A program made the translations under genes and the position numbers. Shown here piece after piece: positions 8,263-16,610 of a stretch of DNA of 59,032 nucleotides; the stretch's first letter is position 1; every line of letters begins with the position of its first letter. The notes under the pieces were generated by a model. The model ran no database searches. It worked only from the letters and a program-made list of their open reading frames with translations, and was not told the origin of the DNA. The DNA comes from Akkermansiaceae bacterium UBA5020 (lineage in GTDB: Bacteria; Verrucomicrobiota; Verrucomicrobiia; Verrucomicrobiales; DEV007). The stretch covers positions 8,783 through 67,814 of the forward strand of contig DGXY01000094.1 of NCBI GenBank assembly GCA_002396885.1, in the 5' to 3' direction.

Positions 8263-9105
8263 CTACTTCCCTTCCAACAAGGGCCGCAGCTTCTCTGCAT
8301 AGACCGCATATCCCGCCGGCGAAAGATGAATATTGTCGGGGGTGAAGAGATCCTTCTTCAAGGTGCCGTCGCCATTCGTGAAATCGGCCGTCAGATCGAG
8401 GACGCGGACCTTTGGGTCGCTTTCGAGCTTCAGGAGGTCGAGGGCGGCGTTGGTGAGCTTGATGTCCTCGTAGAAACGATTCCCCGGCGCGTGGGCGGGA
8501 AGGATCTTCGCGACGACGAGGGGAGCGTCGGGGAACTTCTCGCGGAGGTTCTTCACGCACATTTCGATGCCCTTCGCCGCAGCCTCGATCCCGGTCTCGG
8601 GCGTGAAGAACATGTTGTTGTTCCCGATCATGAGCACGATGGCCTTCGGCTGGAGTCCTTCGACCCCGCCGTGGTCAAGGCGCCAGAGCACGTTCTGCGT
8701 CTTGTCGCCGCCGATGCCGAGGTTGACGGCCTTTCGGTCCGAGAAATGTTTCGCCCACGAATCGCCCCACTGGATCGTGATGCTGTCACCGACGAGGAGC
8801 GCGTCGACGGGGCCTTGGTTGGCCTGCACCGTCTTCACATGGGCTTCGTGCAGCTTCAGCCACGCGTCGCCCCCGAAATGTCCTGCACTTGGAACGACGG
8901 GCCAGAGCTGCGGCAAGTGTTTGCTGATCTCGCGTCCGGGACGACGCTCAAACTCGGGCTTGTCGACGACGTAGGCACGCTCCTCCGCCGTGAGCGGCCA
9001 GCCGGTCTTCTGGGGCTCATCAGTGACGTGCGGGTAGTCGAGGGCACGGGCGGCGGAGAGAGCCGCGAAGACGGCCAGACACGAAAGGGCAAAGGGATTT
9101 TTCAT
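8263..9105 (-). CDS. Secreted SGNH/GDSL esterase, PAF-acetylhydrolase-like
   Basis: This 280-residue exported SGNH hydrolase probably deacylates glycans. A signal peptide ends near SAARALDY. The SGNH blocks are present: GDSITIQW (block I, Ser), GIGGDKTQN (block II, Gly), MIGNNN (block III, Asn) and DNIHLSPAGY (block V, Asp and His). The spacing resembles the platelet-activating-factor acetylhydrolase beta/gamma type. A GTG immediately before the chosen ATG at 9105 could also initiate. It sits between the toxin-antitoxin pair and a sulfatase. Confidence 0.83.
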   Translation of the reverse strand: MKNPFALSCLAVFAALSAARALDYPHVTDEPQKTGWPLTAEERAYVVDKPEFERRPGREISKHLPQLWPVVPSAGHFGGDAWLKLHEAHVKTVQANQGPVDALLVGDSITIQWGDSWAKHFSDRKAVNLGIGGDKTQNVLWRLDHGGVEGLQPKAIVLMIGNNNMFFTPETGIEAAAKGIEMCVKNLREKFPDAPLVVAKILPAHAPGNRFYEDIKLTNAALDLLKLESDPKVRVLDLTADFTNGDGTLKKDLFTPDNIHLSPAGYAVYAEKLRPLLEGK

Positions 9106-9214
9106 CACAAACTCTTACGGAAAGGCGGCTGAAATCTCGACATCGATGCCCGTCACCCCGACGATCCGGGCGAGACGGTGACGCCGGCATCCAGGGATCT
9201 GAGGCTGGCTCGGT

Positions 9215-10510
9215 CTACTTCTTGTCCTTGTTGGCATGACGACCGGTCCCGTCGCCCGTGTCCGGAATGCCGCCCGCCGGATCGAGGCGGTCGAGCACGG
9301 CGGCGAGCTTGCGACGGGCGGCGGCGGCATCGGCCGATTCGGCGGTGACGAGCGTTTCAGTGAAGGGGGCATCGCTCATGTCATAGAGCTCGCCCTTTTC
9401 ATTGAGCTTCCATTTCGCATCGCGCACATACCACATGGAGGCGAGCTGGTTGTAAACCCATTCGCGGGGCGTGCCGGCTTCACCGCGCAGTTGCGTTGCG
9501 AAGCTGTGACCGTCGAAGACGATCTTTTCCGGCAGTTTGGCACCGATGAGTTCGGCAAAGGTGGGCAGCAGATCGGTAGAGTCGATGAGTTCGGCGGAAA
9601 CCTTGCCTGCGGATGTCTTTGCGGGCCAGTTGGCGATGAAGGGCACGAGCCCGCCGCATTCGAGCATCGAGCCCTTCATGCCGGAAAGAGCCCTGCCTCC
9701 GATGGTGGACCGGGGCGTCTGTCCCTTGCCGGTGCCGTTGTCGCCCATGAAGAGGATGAGCGTGTTGTCACGGATCTTCAGCGCGTCCAGTTCCGCCACG
9801 AGTTTGCCGACGAGCTTGTCCATGTAGAGAAGGTTGTCACCGAACAGATCCTTGCTCTCCGGAGCGCTGTCGGGCGTCGGCAGGATGTCGCCGTGCACAT
9901 GCGAAAGGCTGTAGTAGAGGAAAAAGGGCGTGGCCTGATTGGCGCGAATGAAGGCCGTCGCCTGCTCGTGCATCACATCGGGCATGTAGTCCTTCCCGGC
10001 GAGGACGCGGTCCTCGCCGTTGACACGGTAGCGTTCCGGTTTCCCGGATTCGGGCGCCCAATACACGCCGCTGCCATTGAAGCGGAGGTAATCGTCGAAT
10101 CCCGCCTCCTCCGGCTCGCCGGGGAGTTGCCCCCATTTGCCGATGGCCGAGGTCCTGTAGCCCGCAGCCTTGAAGGTCCGTGCCAACTGCAGCTCGGCCT
10201 TCGGCATGGTCATGCACGCATCCTGATTCGACGAACCGTTGCGAAACGCGTAGCGCCCGGTCTGGATCAAGGCCCGGGAAGGACCGCACAACGAGGCCGT
10301 GAACGCCCGCGTGAAGCGGATCCCCGTGGCCGCGAGTTGGTCGAGGTGCGGCGTCTTGTAGTGGTCCGAGCCATAACATCCAACATTCCCGATCCCGAGG
10401 TCGTCGGCGAGGATGAAGATGACGTTGGGTTTCGCCGAGGGCTCATTCGCTGCTTGCACAGCGGTAAGCAAAAGGAGCGGGGCGACAAGGAGCGTGATGG
10501 TGTGTTTCAT
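9215..10510 (-). CDS. Secreted sulfatase, arylsulfatase A-like
   Basis: This 431-residue sulfatase has a signal peptide (start ATG 10510, cleavage near VQAANEP). It begins with the metal-binding strand VIFILADDLG, carries the formylglycine motif CGPSR with Cys75 (C-x-P-x-R type, needing an anSME or FGE maturase not present in this window), then MGDNGTGKG. The length is normal for the family. Neighbours encode a heparin-lyase-like protein and an HGSNAT-like acyltransferase, which makes a sulfated glycosaminoglycan-like substrate attractive but unproven. Confidence 0.9.
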   Translation of the reverse strand: MKHTITLLVAPLLLLTAVQAANEPSAKPNVIFILADDLGIGNVGCYGSDHYKTPHLDQLAATGIRFTRAFTASLCGPSRALIQTGRYAFRNGSSNQDACMTMPKAELQLARTFKAAGYRTSAIGKWGQLPGEPEEAGFDDYLRFNGSGVYWAPESGKPERYRVNGEDRVLAGKDYMPDVMHEQATAFIRANQATPFFLYYSLSHVHGDILPTPDSAPESKDLFGDNLLYMDKLVGKLVAELDALKIRDNTLILFMGDNGTGKGQTPRSTIGGRALSGMKGSMLECGGLVPFIANWPAKTSAGKVSAELIDSTDLLPTFAELIGAKLPEKIVFDGHSFATQLRGEAGTPREWVYNQLASMWYVRDAKWKLNEKGELYDMSDAPFTETLVTAESADAAAARRKLAAVLDRLDPAGGIPDTGDGTGRHANKDKK

Positions 10511-10564
10511 GGCAGGGTTCCTCTCATCAACGCCTTCAAACCGGCGCAAGAGGTAAAGTTGAGT

Positions 10565-10681
10565 TCATCGGGCGGGCGGGTAAGGCAGGAGGACTTTCAA
10601 CCGGGCGGCACGTTTCTCGATGATTGCTGGGTTCGCCTTGGCTACCTCACGGTTCTCCTCGGGGGGCCTTGTTGTGGTCAT
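10565..10681 (-). pseudogene. Possible C-terminal scrap of another sulfatase
   Basis: A 38-residue frame between two real genes contains EVAKANPAIIEKRAARL. It resembles the tail of many sulfatases, where a 'DPGE..NVA..NP.IV..L' stretch precedes the last helix. The matching catalytic domain is absent. This is a weak call made on one short motif. Confidence 0.3.
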
Positions 10682-10685
10682 CTAC

Positions 10686-11531
10686 TCAATTGCGGGTGCC
10701 GGTCATTTTTTCGACCAAGATATCGTCGTGATAAACAACGCGCGGATTCGTGGCCGTCGAGTTGGACATACCCGGTTTATAGATGCCCCAGGTCAGATAG
10801 GCACTGTCGGGTTTGGAATTCCGCATGTTCGGCCCATGAAGCGAAGCCGCTTTCCTGTAATCCTTCTCATCGGCCTTTTTCGCAAAGACTTCGGTGAATC
10901 CGTTGGGCCCGGATGACCAGCGGGAGATTACGCAGACGTCCATCCATTCTCCCGGAGTGTATTTCCCAAAGAGCGTATTCTGCTGACCGCTCAGCACCCT
11001 TAACACGACTTCCTCTCTCTTCACGCCGATGAACATGTCCGGCCCGCCTTCGAAACGCTTGAATTGCCAGATGATATCCGTTGAATCGCGGTCATCGGGA
11101 AGCCTGGCTTCGGCCTGCCAGTCCTCGGCGAGACGGAAACTGAATCGGTAACGGAACACGTCGCCTTCATTGTAGCGCACGGGCATGAGTTTCATCACAG
11201 TCGTTTCCGCCCGATGTTTGCCGTAGGAGATGTAGTCATCCGAATGGGCGACCTTGGTTCTCACGCAGAACTTCCCGCCGCGTGCCCCGAGATCAGAAAT
11301 GGAAATCGCATCCGCAGCCGCCGGCAGATCGGCTACGACTGCCTTTCCGGCTCTGGTCAAATCCCCGCTCTCATAATCCACCCGGAGGATCAGTTCGCTC
11401 CCGGTTTCCCGGAACAATTCGTTTTCGGGCGCGCGGAGTGTGGCAGCGGTTTCCTCCGGGGGACGCTCATCGGCACTGCCGCTGGTTGGCGGGCTGAGCA
11501 GCAAGGCAGCCAAGGCGAGGAGGCATCTCAT
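10686..11531 (-). CDS. Secreted polysaccharide lyase-like protein (heparin lyase I-like fold)
   Basis: This is a 281-residue exported protein resembling the PF14099 polysaccharide-lyase group (beta-jelly-roll, heparin lyase I-like). Visible features are a signal peptide from ATG 11531 (LALAALLLSPPTSGSA), strands such as FRYRFSFRLAEDW and IIWQFKRFEGGPD, and GEWMDVCVISRW. In this family the WQ..KR region lines the substrate groove. A much longer frame reaches 11978, but the added part is antisense-like noise inside the next gene. Its start overlaps the stop of the HGSNAT-like gene by 4 bases, so the two are translationally coupled. Confidence 0.65.
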   Translation of the reverse strand: MRCLLALAALLLSPPTSGSADERPPEETAATLRAPENELFRETGSELILRVDYESGDLTRAGKAVVADLPAAADAISISDLGARGGKFCVRTKVAHSDDYISYGKHRAETTVMKLMPVRYNEGDVFRYRFSFRLAEDWQAEARLPDDRDSTDIIWQFKRFEGGPDMFIGVKREEVVLRVLSGQQNTLFGKYTPGEWMDVCVISRWSSGPNGFTEVFAKKADEKDYRKAASLHGPNMRNSKPDSAYLTWGIYKPGMSNSTATNPRVVYHDDILVEKMTGTRN

Positions 11532-12754
11532 AGTCGGATGAAGATTTTTCGTTGATAAAGGAAACGGACCAGAAGCAGGGGCAGCAGCAACCCCAGTAAG
11601 GCAACGGCCAGTCCGCCAATCCCTTTCGCCAGATACGCGTCCAGAAACGCCTGCACATCTCCACCGCCAAGACGCGCCGCGATGGCCGGGAAGTCCACGA
11701 GATTCACGGCGAGGTAAGCCACGAGTGCGTTCGAACCGATCCAGAGGAACGGCACGCACCATCGCTGGCGTCTCCACACATCCACGATCAGATAAAACAC
11801 CCCCAACATCATCGCGGAGAAGCCGCTGGCGACGAGGCAGAAGGACGAGGTCCAGAGGCGTTTGATGATCGGGAATTGCAGGCCCCAGAGGCAGCCGAGC
11901 ACGATGCCAGCCGCACCCGCAGCGAGCAGCAGGGTAACCTTGCGCTTGTCGCTGATCGAGCGGCTCGTGAGCAGCCATCCGGCCATGATGCCGAACAAGG
12001 TCGTGGCCACGGCGGGCAGGGTGCTGAGGAGACCTTCGCTCGAATAGTAGAGATTGCGCTTTTTCCCCGGCAGCCAGACGGCATCCACATAGTGCGTGAG
12101 ATTGTGTCCTTCCTCGAAGGTGCCGCGCACGACCGGTGCGCCGGGCGGAAAGAGCTCCGCGAGCGGTTTCGCGTCGGCCTGCGAGCCCTTCTTGCCGATC
12201 GTGTCGTGTTTGAGGTTCACATCAGGAAACGGCACAAACATCAGCAAAGCCCAGTATCCCGCCAGACAAGCCACCGCGGCCATCACGATGCCCTTGCGCG
12301 GCAGAAACAGATACAGCGTCGCCGCCGCGAGGTAGCACAACGCGATGCGCGGCAGGACACCCGAGAGTGACACATCAGGCCATGCTTGGGACAGCCCTCC
12401 ATAATAGAACACGCCGACGGCAAACAACAGCAGACTGCGCCGCACGATGCGCGTCAGGGCACCGCGCCGACCGGCCTTCGCGACGAGACGATCCATCGAA
12501 AGCACGATGGACACACCGATCAAAAACAGGAACAGGGGAAAGATGCCGTCGTAAAAGCGGAAACCCTCCCACTCCACATGCTGGAGCTGCGCCGCCACCG
12601 TCGAAAGCAACGGCCCGTCGCCGGTCTTCTCCAGCGCCTCCGCCACCTGCTCGCCACCGACGATCCAGAACATGTCAAACCCGCGCAAGGCATCGACGGA
12701 GAGCAGGCGTGGTGGAGGCGTGGTGTCGGGCGGGGCTGCGGGACCGGTGCTCAT
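11528..12754 (-). CDS. HGSNAT-like membrane acyltransferase (DUF5009 family)
   Basis: This is a 408-residue protein with about ten hydrophobic segments. It starts with a cytoplasmic, proline-rich tail and the family motif RLLSVDALRGFDMFWI, followed by DGIFPLFLFLIGVSI. Proteins of this type are related to heparan-alpha-glucosaminide N-acetyltransferase, which moves acetyl groups across a membrane onto terminal glucosamine; bacterial members are poorly characterised. Coupling by an ATGA overlap to a heparin-lyase-like gene and proximity to a sulfatase suggest a role in handling amino-sugar-containing glycans. That role is inferred. Confidence 0.8.
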   Translation of the reverse strand: MSTGPAAPPDTTPPPRLLSVDALRGFDMFWIVGGEQVAEALEKTGDGPLLSTVAAQLQHVEWEGFRFYDGIFPLFLFLIGVSIVLSMDRLVAKAGRRGALTRIVRRSLLLFAVGVFYYGGLSQAWPDVSLSGVLPRIALCYLAAATLYLFLPRKGIVMAAVACLAGYWALLMFVPFPDVNLKHDTIGKKGSQADAKPLAELFPPGAPVVRGTFEEGHNLTHYVDAVWLPGKKRNLYYSSEGLLSTLPAVATTLFGIMAGWLLTSRSISDKRKVTLLLAAGAAGIVLGCLWGLQFPIIKRLWTSSFCLVASGFSAMMLGVFYLIVDVWRRQRWCVPFLWIGSNALVAYLAVNLVDFPAIAARLGGGDVQAFLDAYLAKGIGGLAVALLGLLLPLLLVRFLYQRKIFIRL

Positions 12755-12794
12755 GGGTTTGATGGATTGTGTTCTTTAAAGCAGGTGCCTTGGT

Positions 12795-12908
12795 TCAAGG
12801 ATAGGCAGGCCATCGCGCCTCACCTTGCTTCACGAGAACGAGCCTCTCCAGCGGCTTCGTGGCAAAGGTAGTGCCGATCAGGAAGATGAAATTGGAGGCA
12901 ATTTTCAT
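12795..12908 (-). pseudogene. Truncated start of an exported protein
   Basis: A 37-residue frame starts in the last codons of the upstream esterase gene (ATGA overlap at 12905-12908). It has a leader-like start (MKIASNFIFLIG) followed by RLVLVKQGEARWP. Openings of the type 'LV.VK.GE' occur in DUF4838 and related glycan proteins, but here the frame stops at once. It is probably the remnant of a deleted gene that once followed the esterase in the operon. Function cannot be assigned. Confidence 0.35.
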
Positions 12909-13723
12909 GGCTTCTTTGCTTTGTCGTCCTTGCGCGAATGCTTCAACAACCACGCGTAAAGCTCTTCATCCGTCAACGCGTCGCCGATCCCGTGATCTTT
13001 CTGCGGCAGCATTCGCAGCTCGACCTGACTCGCACCACTGGCTTTCAGCATCTCAAACATGCGCTCCGAACGCTCCGACGGCACGACCTTGTCCTGCGCT
13101 CCGTGCACGATCCGAATCGGCAAGCGCGCGAGCCTTTTCACCCATTGGTCGAGATCGGGCGTGACATCCTTTGGCCCGCCGTGGCCGAGACCGCCCGCGT
13201 GCGGCGCGATGGCCGCGAAGTGCTCGGGATGCGCCGAAGCCCAGGCCCAGGTGCCGTAGCCGCCCATGCTGTAGCCGACGAGATAAACGCGCTGTCTGTC
13301 GAAACGAATCGTCCGGGTCAAATGCGCGAACAACACCTCCAGGTCTGCGACCTCCCAGATGCGCTTCACGCCGCCCTGATCGCTCAGGCACTGAGGCATG
13401 ACGATCACGAAGGGCTGCACGGCCTGTGTGTTGAAATACTTGAGCGGCTGTTGCTCGCGCAGCTTCTCGATGTCCGATCCACGTTGACCCGCGCCGTGCA
13501 AAAAGATGAGCAAAGGGGGCGCCTCAGCACCTGCGCCACCCACTGGCGTGGCAACGATGAACTTCGCATTCAGGCTCGTCGTGGTCTTGCTGACCATCTC
13601 CGGCAGCTCATGAATCTCCACCTGCATCGCCTTCGGTGCCTCTGCGGCAATGCCAGAAGCGAAACGGAGATCGGCCGAAGATGTCAGCACCAGGGCGATG
13701 AGGAGAGGAAAGCCGTGTTTCAT
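12905..13723 (-). CDS. Secreted alpha/beta-hydrolase esterase (PHB-depolymerase/feruloyl-esterase-like)
   Basis: This 272-residue exported esterase has a signal peptide from ATG 13723. It contains the oxyanion strand LLIFLHGAGQRG, the nucleophile elbow GYSMGGYG, an Asp in HGAQDKVVP and a catalytic His in QKDHGIGD, an arrangement seen in bacterial esterases annotated as dienelactone-hydrolase or PHB-depolymerase-like. Substrate is unknown; the setting suggests ester groups on polysaccharides. Confidence 0.82.
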   Translation of the reverse strand: MKHGFPLLIALVLTSSADLRFASGIAAEAPKAMQVEIHELPEMVSKTTTSLNAKFIVATPVGGAGAEAPPLLIFLHGAGQRGSDIEKLREQQPLKYFNTQAVQPFVIVMPQCLSDQGGVKRIWEVADLEVLFAHLTRTIRFDRQRVYLVGYSMGGYGTWAWASAHPEHFAAIAPHAGGLGHGGPKDVTPDLDQWVKRLARLPIRIVHGAQDKVVPSERSERMFEMLKASGASQVELRMLPQKDHGIGDALTDEELYAWLLKHSRKDDKAKKP

Positions 13724-13773
13724 TTAGGCAATTGCGACCAGGGGTCACGGGAGGCGAGTTCTTTGTTCCAGAC

Positions 13774-15399
13774 TCAAGAGTTTCGCTCCAACCGCTGTTT
13801 CAGCGCCACGAGCTTCTCTTTCAGCCCCGCATACGGAACCTGCTGCACGGGCGTGTTTTCGGCCACCGCCATGGCGGCGGCCACTCCGGCGGATTCGCCG
13901 AGGATCATCCAGACGGGTTCCATGCGGATGGAGGTCATGGCGATGTGGCTGGCGGAGACGCAGACGGGCACAAGGAGGTTGGTGCACTCGCTTTGCTTCG
14001 GTGTGATGGAGCGATACGGGATTTTGTAGATGCCTGCGTGCTTGTCATCGAGGTAGAGCATGGAGAACTCGCCGCCGTAGAGCGCGACCTTGCCCTCGTG
14101 GACGTAGGTCGCATACGGCCAGTCATCCACTCCATACGAAGCAAGACCGATGCTGTCGGCGGGATCGGTGCTGCCTTCGAGGTCTTTTTGCGTCACGACG
14201 TAGTCGGACTTCATGCGTCGGGCCTCGCGCACGTAGAGCTGATGCGGCCAGCCTTGCGTGTCGTCGAAGATGCCGCGCTGAAAGCCGAGTTCGGTGGCGA
14301 GTTGCTTGAACTTGTCCGGCACGCAGTCGTCGGTCCGTAGGAAATGCGTCATGCCGCGCATGAACTCCTGGTCCGCCTTCCAAATGCGGGCACGGGTGGC
14401 GTAGTCGCCATCAGGATACCCGGCGTTGCTGCCGTAGTTCGTCGGGGCGAGCAACGCGCGGGCAAGATTGCCCTGGCCGATGGAATGGATGCGTCCGCCC
14501 GCAAGTTCATAGAAACCAAGCTTTCCTTTCATGCGGCGGCCCTCGTCGATCCTGGCCTTGTTTTTGAAGCCGCGCCGATACAGCTCCCATTGCTTCGGAT
14601 CGTAGTGCTCCGGGGCGGGAATGTCGAGGCGATCCGGGTCTTTGCTGAACTTCCAACGGAAGCCGTATCCCATCGTCAGCCGATCCGCGCTGCCTTCCGG
14701 CTGCGCTTTCATATCCTGCACAAAGGGAAGCAGACCACTCTTCGCATCGCCCGGCGTCAGATACGGATCGATCTCATACACGGCGAGGTTCGGCCGCACC
14801 CCGGCGAGTGATTCGCCATACTCATCGCGGCTCTCGCGGCCCCAGGTGTGGCTCACGCCCGCCCGCGCCATGAGATCACCCTCATACGAGCAGTCGATGA
14901 AAACCCTCGCGGAGATCGTCATTGCATCCGCCTTCGTCGGCGCCGCCACCGGGCAGCCGAGCGTATCCGGCGGCGCGTGATCGAGCGAGACGCTGCGAAT
15001 GCTCGTGCCGTCCTTTTGCACCGCACTCACGCGATGCTCATGGATCACGCGGATTCCGTATTTCTTCACCAGATCCCGAAACACCTGCCGATACTGCGCA
15101 TCGTCGTAGTTCTTAGACAGGATGCTCAAGGCGGTGCCGCCCACGGCCTTCTCGCGCCCCCAGTCCACATGACTCAAGCCTCCGCCTGTCATGCCACCGA
15201 GCCAACGACTGGGTTCAATGATGACGACGGTGCGTCCTTGCTTTACCGCCGTTACCGCCGCCATCACGCCACTGGCCGTGCCGCCGTAGAGACAGATGTC
15301 GGCGGCCTCTCGTTCGACAGCGGATGACAAACTCGGCAGCGTGCATGCAGCCAAGGTGCCGGTCATGAATCGACGGCGAGTATGGTTCAAAGCATTCAT
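13774..15399 (-). CDS. Tat-exported FAD-dependent oxidoreductase (FAD_oxidored family)
   Basis: This 541-residue flavoprotein is the second of its family in the window. It opens with a twin-arginine leader (TRRRFMTGTL), then the FAD Rossmann region in the variant form ICLYGGTASGVMAAV, GGMTGGGLSH, and a C-terminal ILGESAGVAAAMA segment that closes the cofactor site. Its start overlaps the stop of the glycosidase-like gene at 15396-15399, so the two are coupled. Members are abundant in carbohydrate loci of Verrucomicrobia and Planctomycetes, but their substrates are largely undetermined. Confidence 0.85.
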   Translation of the reverse strand: MNALNHTRRRFMTGTLAACTLPSLSSAVEREAADICLYGGTASGVMAAVTAVKQGRTVVIIEPSRWLGGMTGGGLSHVDWGREKAVGGTALSILSKNYDDAQYRQVFRDLVKKYGIRVIHEHRVSAVQKDGTSIRSVSLDHAPPDTLGCPVAAPTKADAMTISARVFIDCSYEGDLMARAGVSHTWGRESRDEYGESLAGVRPNLAVYEIDPYLTPGDAKSGLLPFVQDMKAQPEGSADRLTMGYGFRWKFSKDPDRLDIPAPEHYDPKQWELYRRGFKNKARIDEGRRMKGKLGFYELAGGRIHSIGQGNLARALLAPTNYGSNAGYPDGDYATRARIWKADQEFMRGMTHFLRTDDCVPDKFKQLATELGFQRGIFDDTQGWPHQLYVREARRMKSDYVVTQKDLEGSTDPADSIGLASYGVDDWPYATYVHEGKVALYGGEFSMLYLDDKHAGIYKIPYRSITPKQSECTNLLVPVCVSASHIAMTSIRMEPVWMILGESAGVAAAMAVAENTPVQQVPYAGLKEKLVALKQRLERNS

Positions 15400-16598
15400 G
15401 GTTTCGTGGCGCTGAGAAACAGAGTCTTCAGGAAGGTGATTGCTGCCGCCCTGAATGCATCAGGAATTGGTGGAGATCCGGTCTCGCGCTCCACATTGCT
15501 CGCATAGGTTCGCGCCCACTCAAAGTAGCGCTGATGCGTGCGCCACACGGTTTGCTTCTCGTTCTTTTCGTTGATGAGCCAGAAGCCGCCGGGTTTTTCG
15601 GACGTGCCTTCATTGTCGTAGAGTTCCCAGTAGAGAACAAATGGGCAGCCCCATTCGATGGCGGCGATCATGGTCTCGATGCTCTTCTTGTTTTGCTCCT
15701 CAGGCGTGTAGCGCCGGGCGGGGAAGCCGTATTCGCCGATGAAGACGCGCTTGCCGCTGATGGCTGGTTTTGGCTCCAACCTGGACTCGATGTGATCAAG
15801 CGTGGCGAAGAGATCTTCGCGGATCACGCGCTGTAGGCTGTCGTAGCAGGAGTAGCTGACGAAATCGACATCCACTTGCGGGAGGATGTCATTCGTGAGG
15901 CACTGGCCGCCTTTGAGGAAGGGCTCGACGAGGTTCGCCTCGGTGTAGTGCCAGACTTCGACGTTCTCATGCGGCGTGTCGCGTTTTGCGTCGTCGATGG
16001 CCTGCTGGCGGACTTTGAGCCAAGCGATGAAGTTGTCCGCGTAGTGCTCTGGGAAGGGCTGCTTCGGATCAAAGTTCGGACGCAGATGCCAGTCGCCCTC
16101 CCAGTGCCCGAGGTAGAATTTCTTGCCGCTGCCGCTGTAGGTGCGCAGCAGGTGCGTGGCGAGGTCAAACATCTCGCGATACTCCAGATCACGCTCTGCC
16201 GGCTTAAAAGTGCCGGCGCTGCCGTGCATGGTGAAGGGATAGGCCCAGATGAAGAAATGCGTGAACGGCATGTCGAGCACCGCGCGATGTGTGGGTTCCT
16301 TGCTGGCGACATCGGCGAGTGTTTTGAGGCTCGGATCACGTTCCAGCACATTCGCCTTCGTTTTCCCAAACGACGCTTGCTTCGAGATCGAGAACTTCAT
16401 GATGCCCGAGCCAAGTTCGGCGATGAGCTTCGCGCTCTCCAGCAGCGGTTCTTCCTTCGTGAAATGATAACGCCCACCGATGGCCTGCGTGCCGAGGATG
16501 TAGTTAAAGGGTGCGAATGCGGCGCTCTGGCGGTCGTCATCGGCGCGCAGAAAGGCAAGCGCAGCGAGGGCCGTGAGAATGATGATCAAGCGCTTCAT
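15396..16598 (-). CDS. Secreted TIM-barrel glycosidase-like protein
   Basis: This 400-residue protein has a clear signal peptide (LIIILTALAALAFLRA). I do not recognise a named family, but the pattern suggests a clan-A-like TIM barrel: YLGHWEGDW and HYTEANLV near strand ends, VDFVSYSCYDS, VFIGEYGFP and FVLYWELYDNE. Acidic residues in HWEGDW, IGEYG and YWELYD are candidates for the acid/base and nucleophile pair. It overlaps the downstream FAD oxidoreductase by 4 bases and follows a sialidase-like gene by 12 bases, so it belongs to the same transcription unit. Glycoside hydrolase activity is inferred. Confidence 0.6.
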   Translation of the reverse strand: MKRLIIILTALAALAFLRADDDRQSAAFAPFNYILGTQAIGGRYHFTKEEPLLESAKLIAELGSGIMKFSISKQASFGKTKANVLERDPSLKTLADVASKEPTHRAVLDMPFTHFFIWAYPFTMHGSAGTFKPAERDLEYREMFDLATHLLRTYSGSGKKFYLGHWEGDWHLRPNFDPKQPFPEHYADNFIAWLKVRQQAIDDAKRDTPHENVEVWHYTEANLVEPFLKGGQCLTNDILPQVDVDFVSYSCYDSLQRVIREDLFATLDHIESRLEPKPAISGKRVFIGEYGFPARRYTPEEQNKKSIETMIAAIEWGCPFVLYWELYDNEGTSEKPGGFWLINEKNEKQTVWRTHQRYFEWARTYASNVERETGSPPIPDAFRAAAITFLKTLFLSATKP

Positions 16599-16610
16599 CG
16601 TGGTAAATAA

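Noticed and set aside
9106..9214. Gap between SGNH esterase and sulfatase examined for a terminator or relic
   Set aside because: Only weak, short inverted repeats and no family-like peptide were found.
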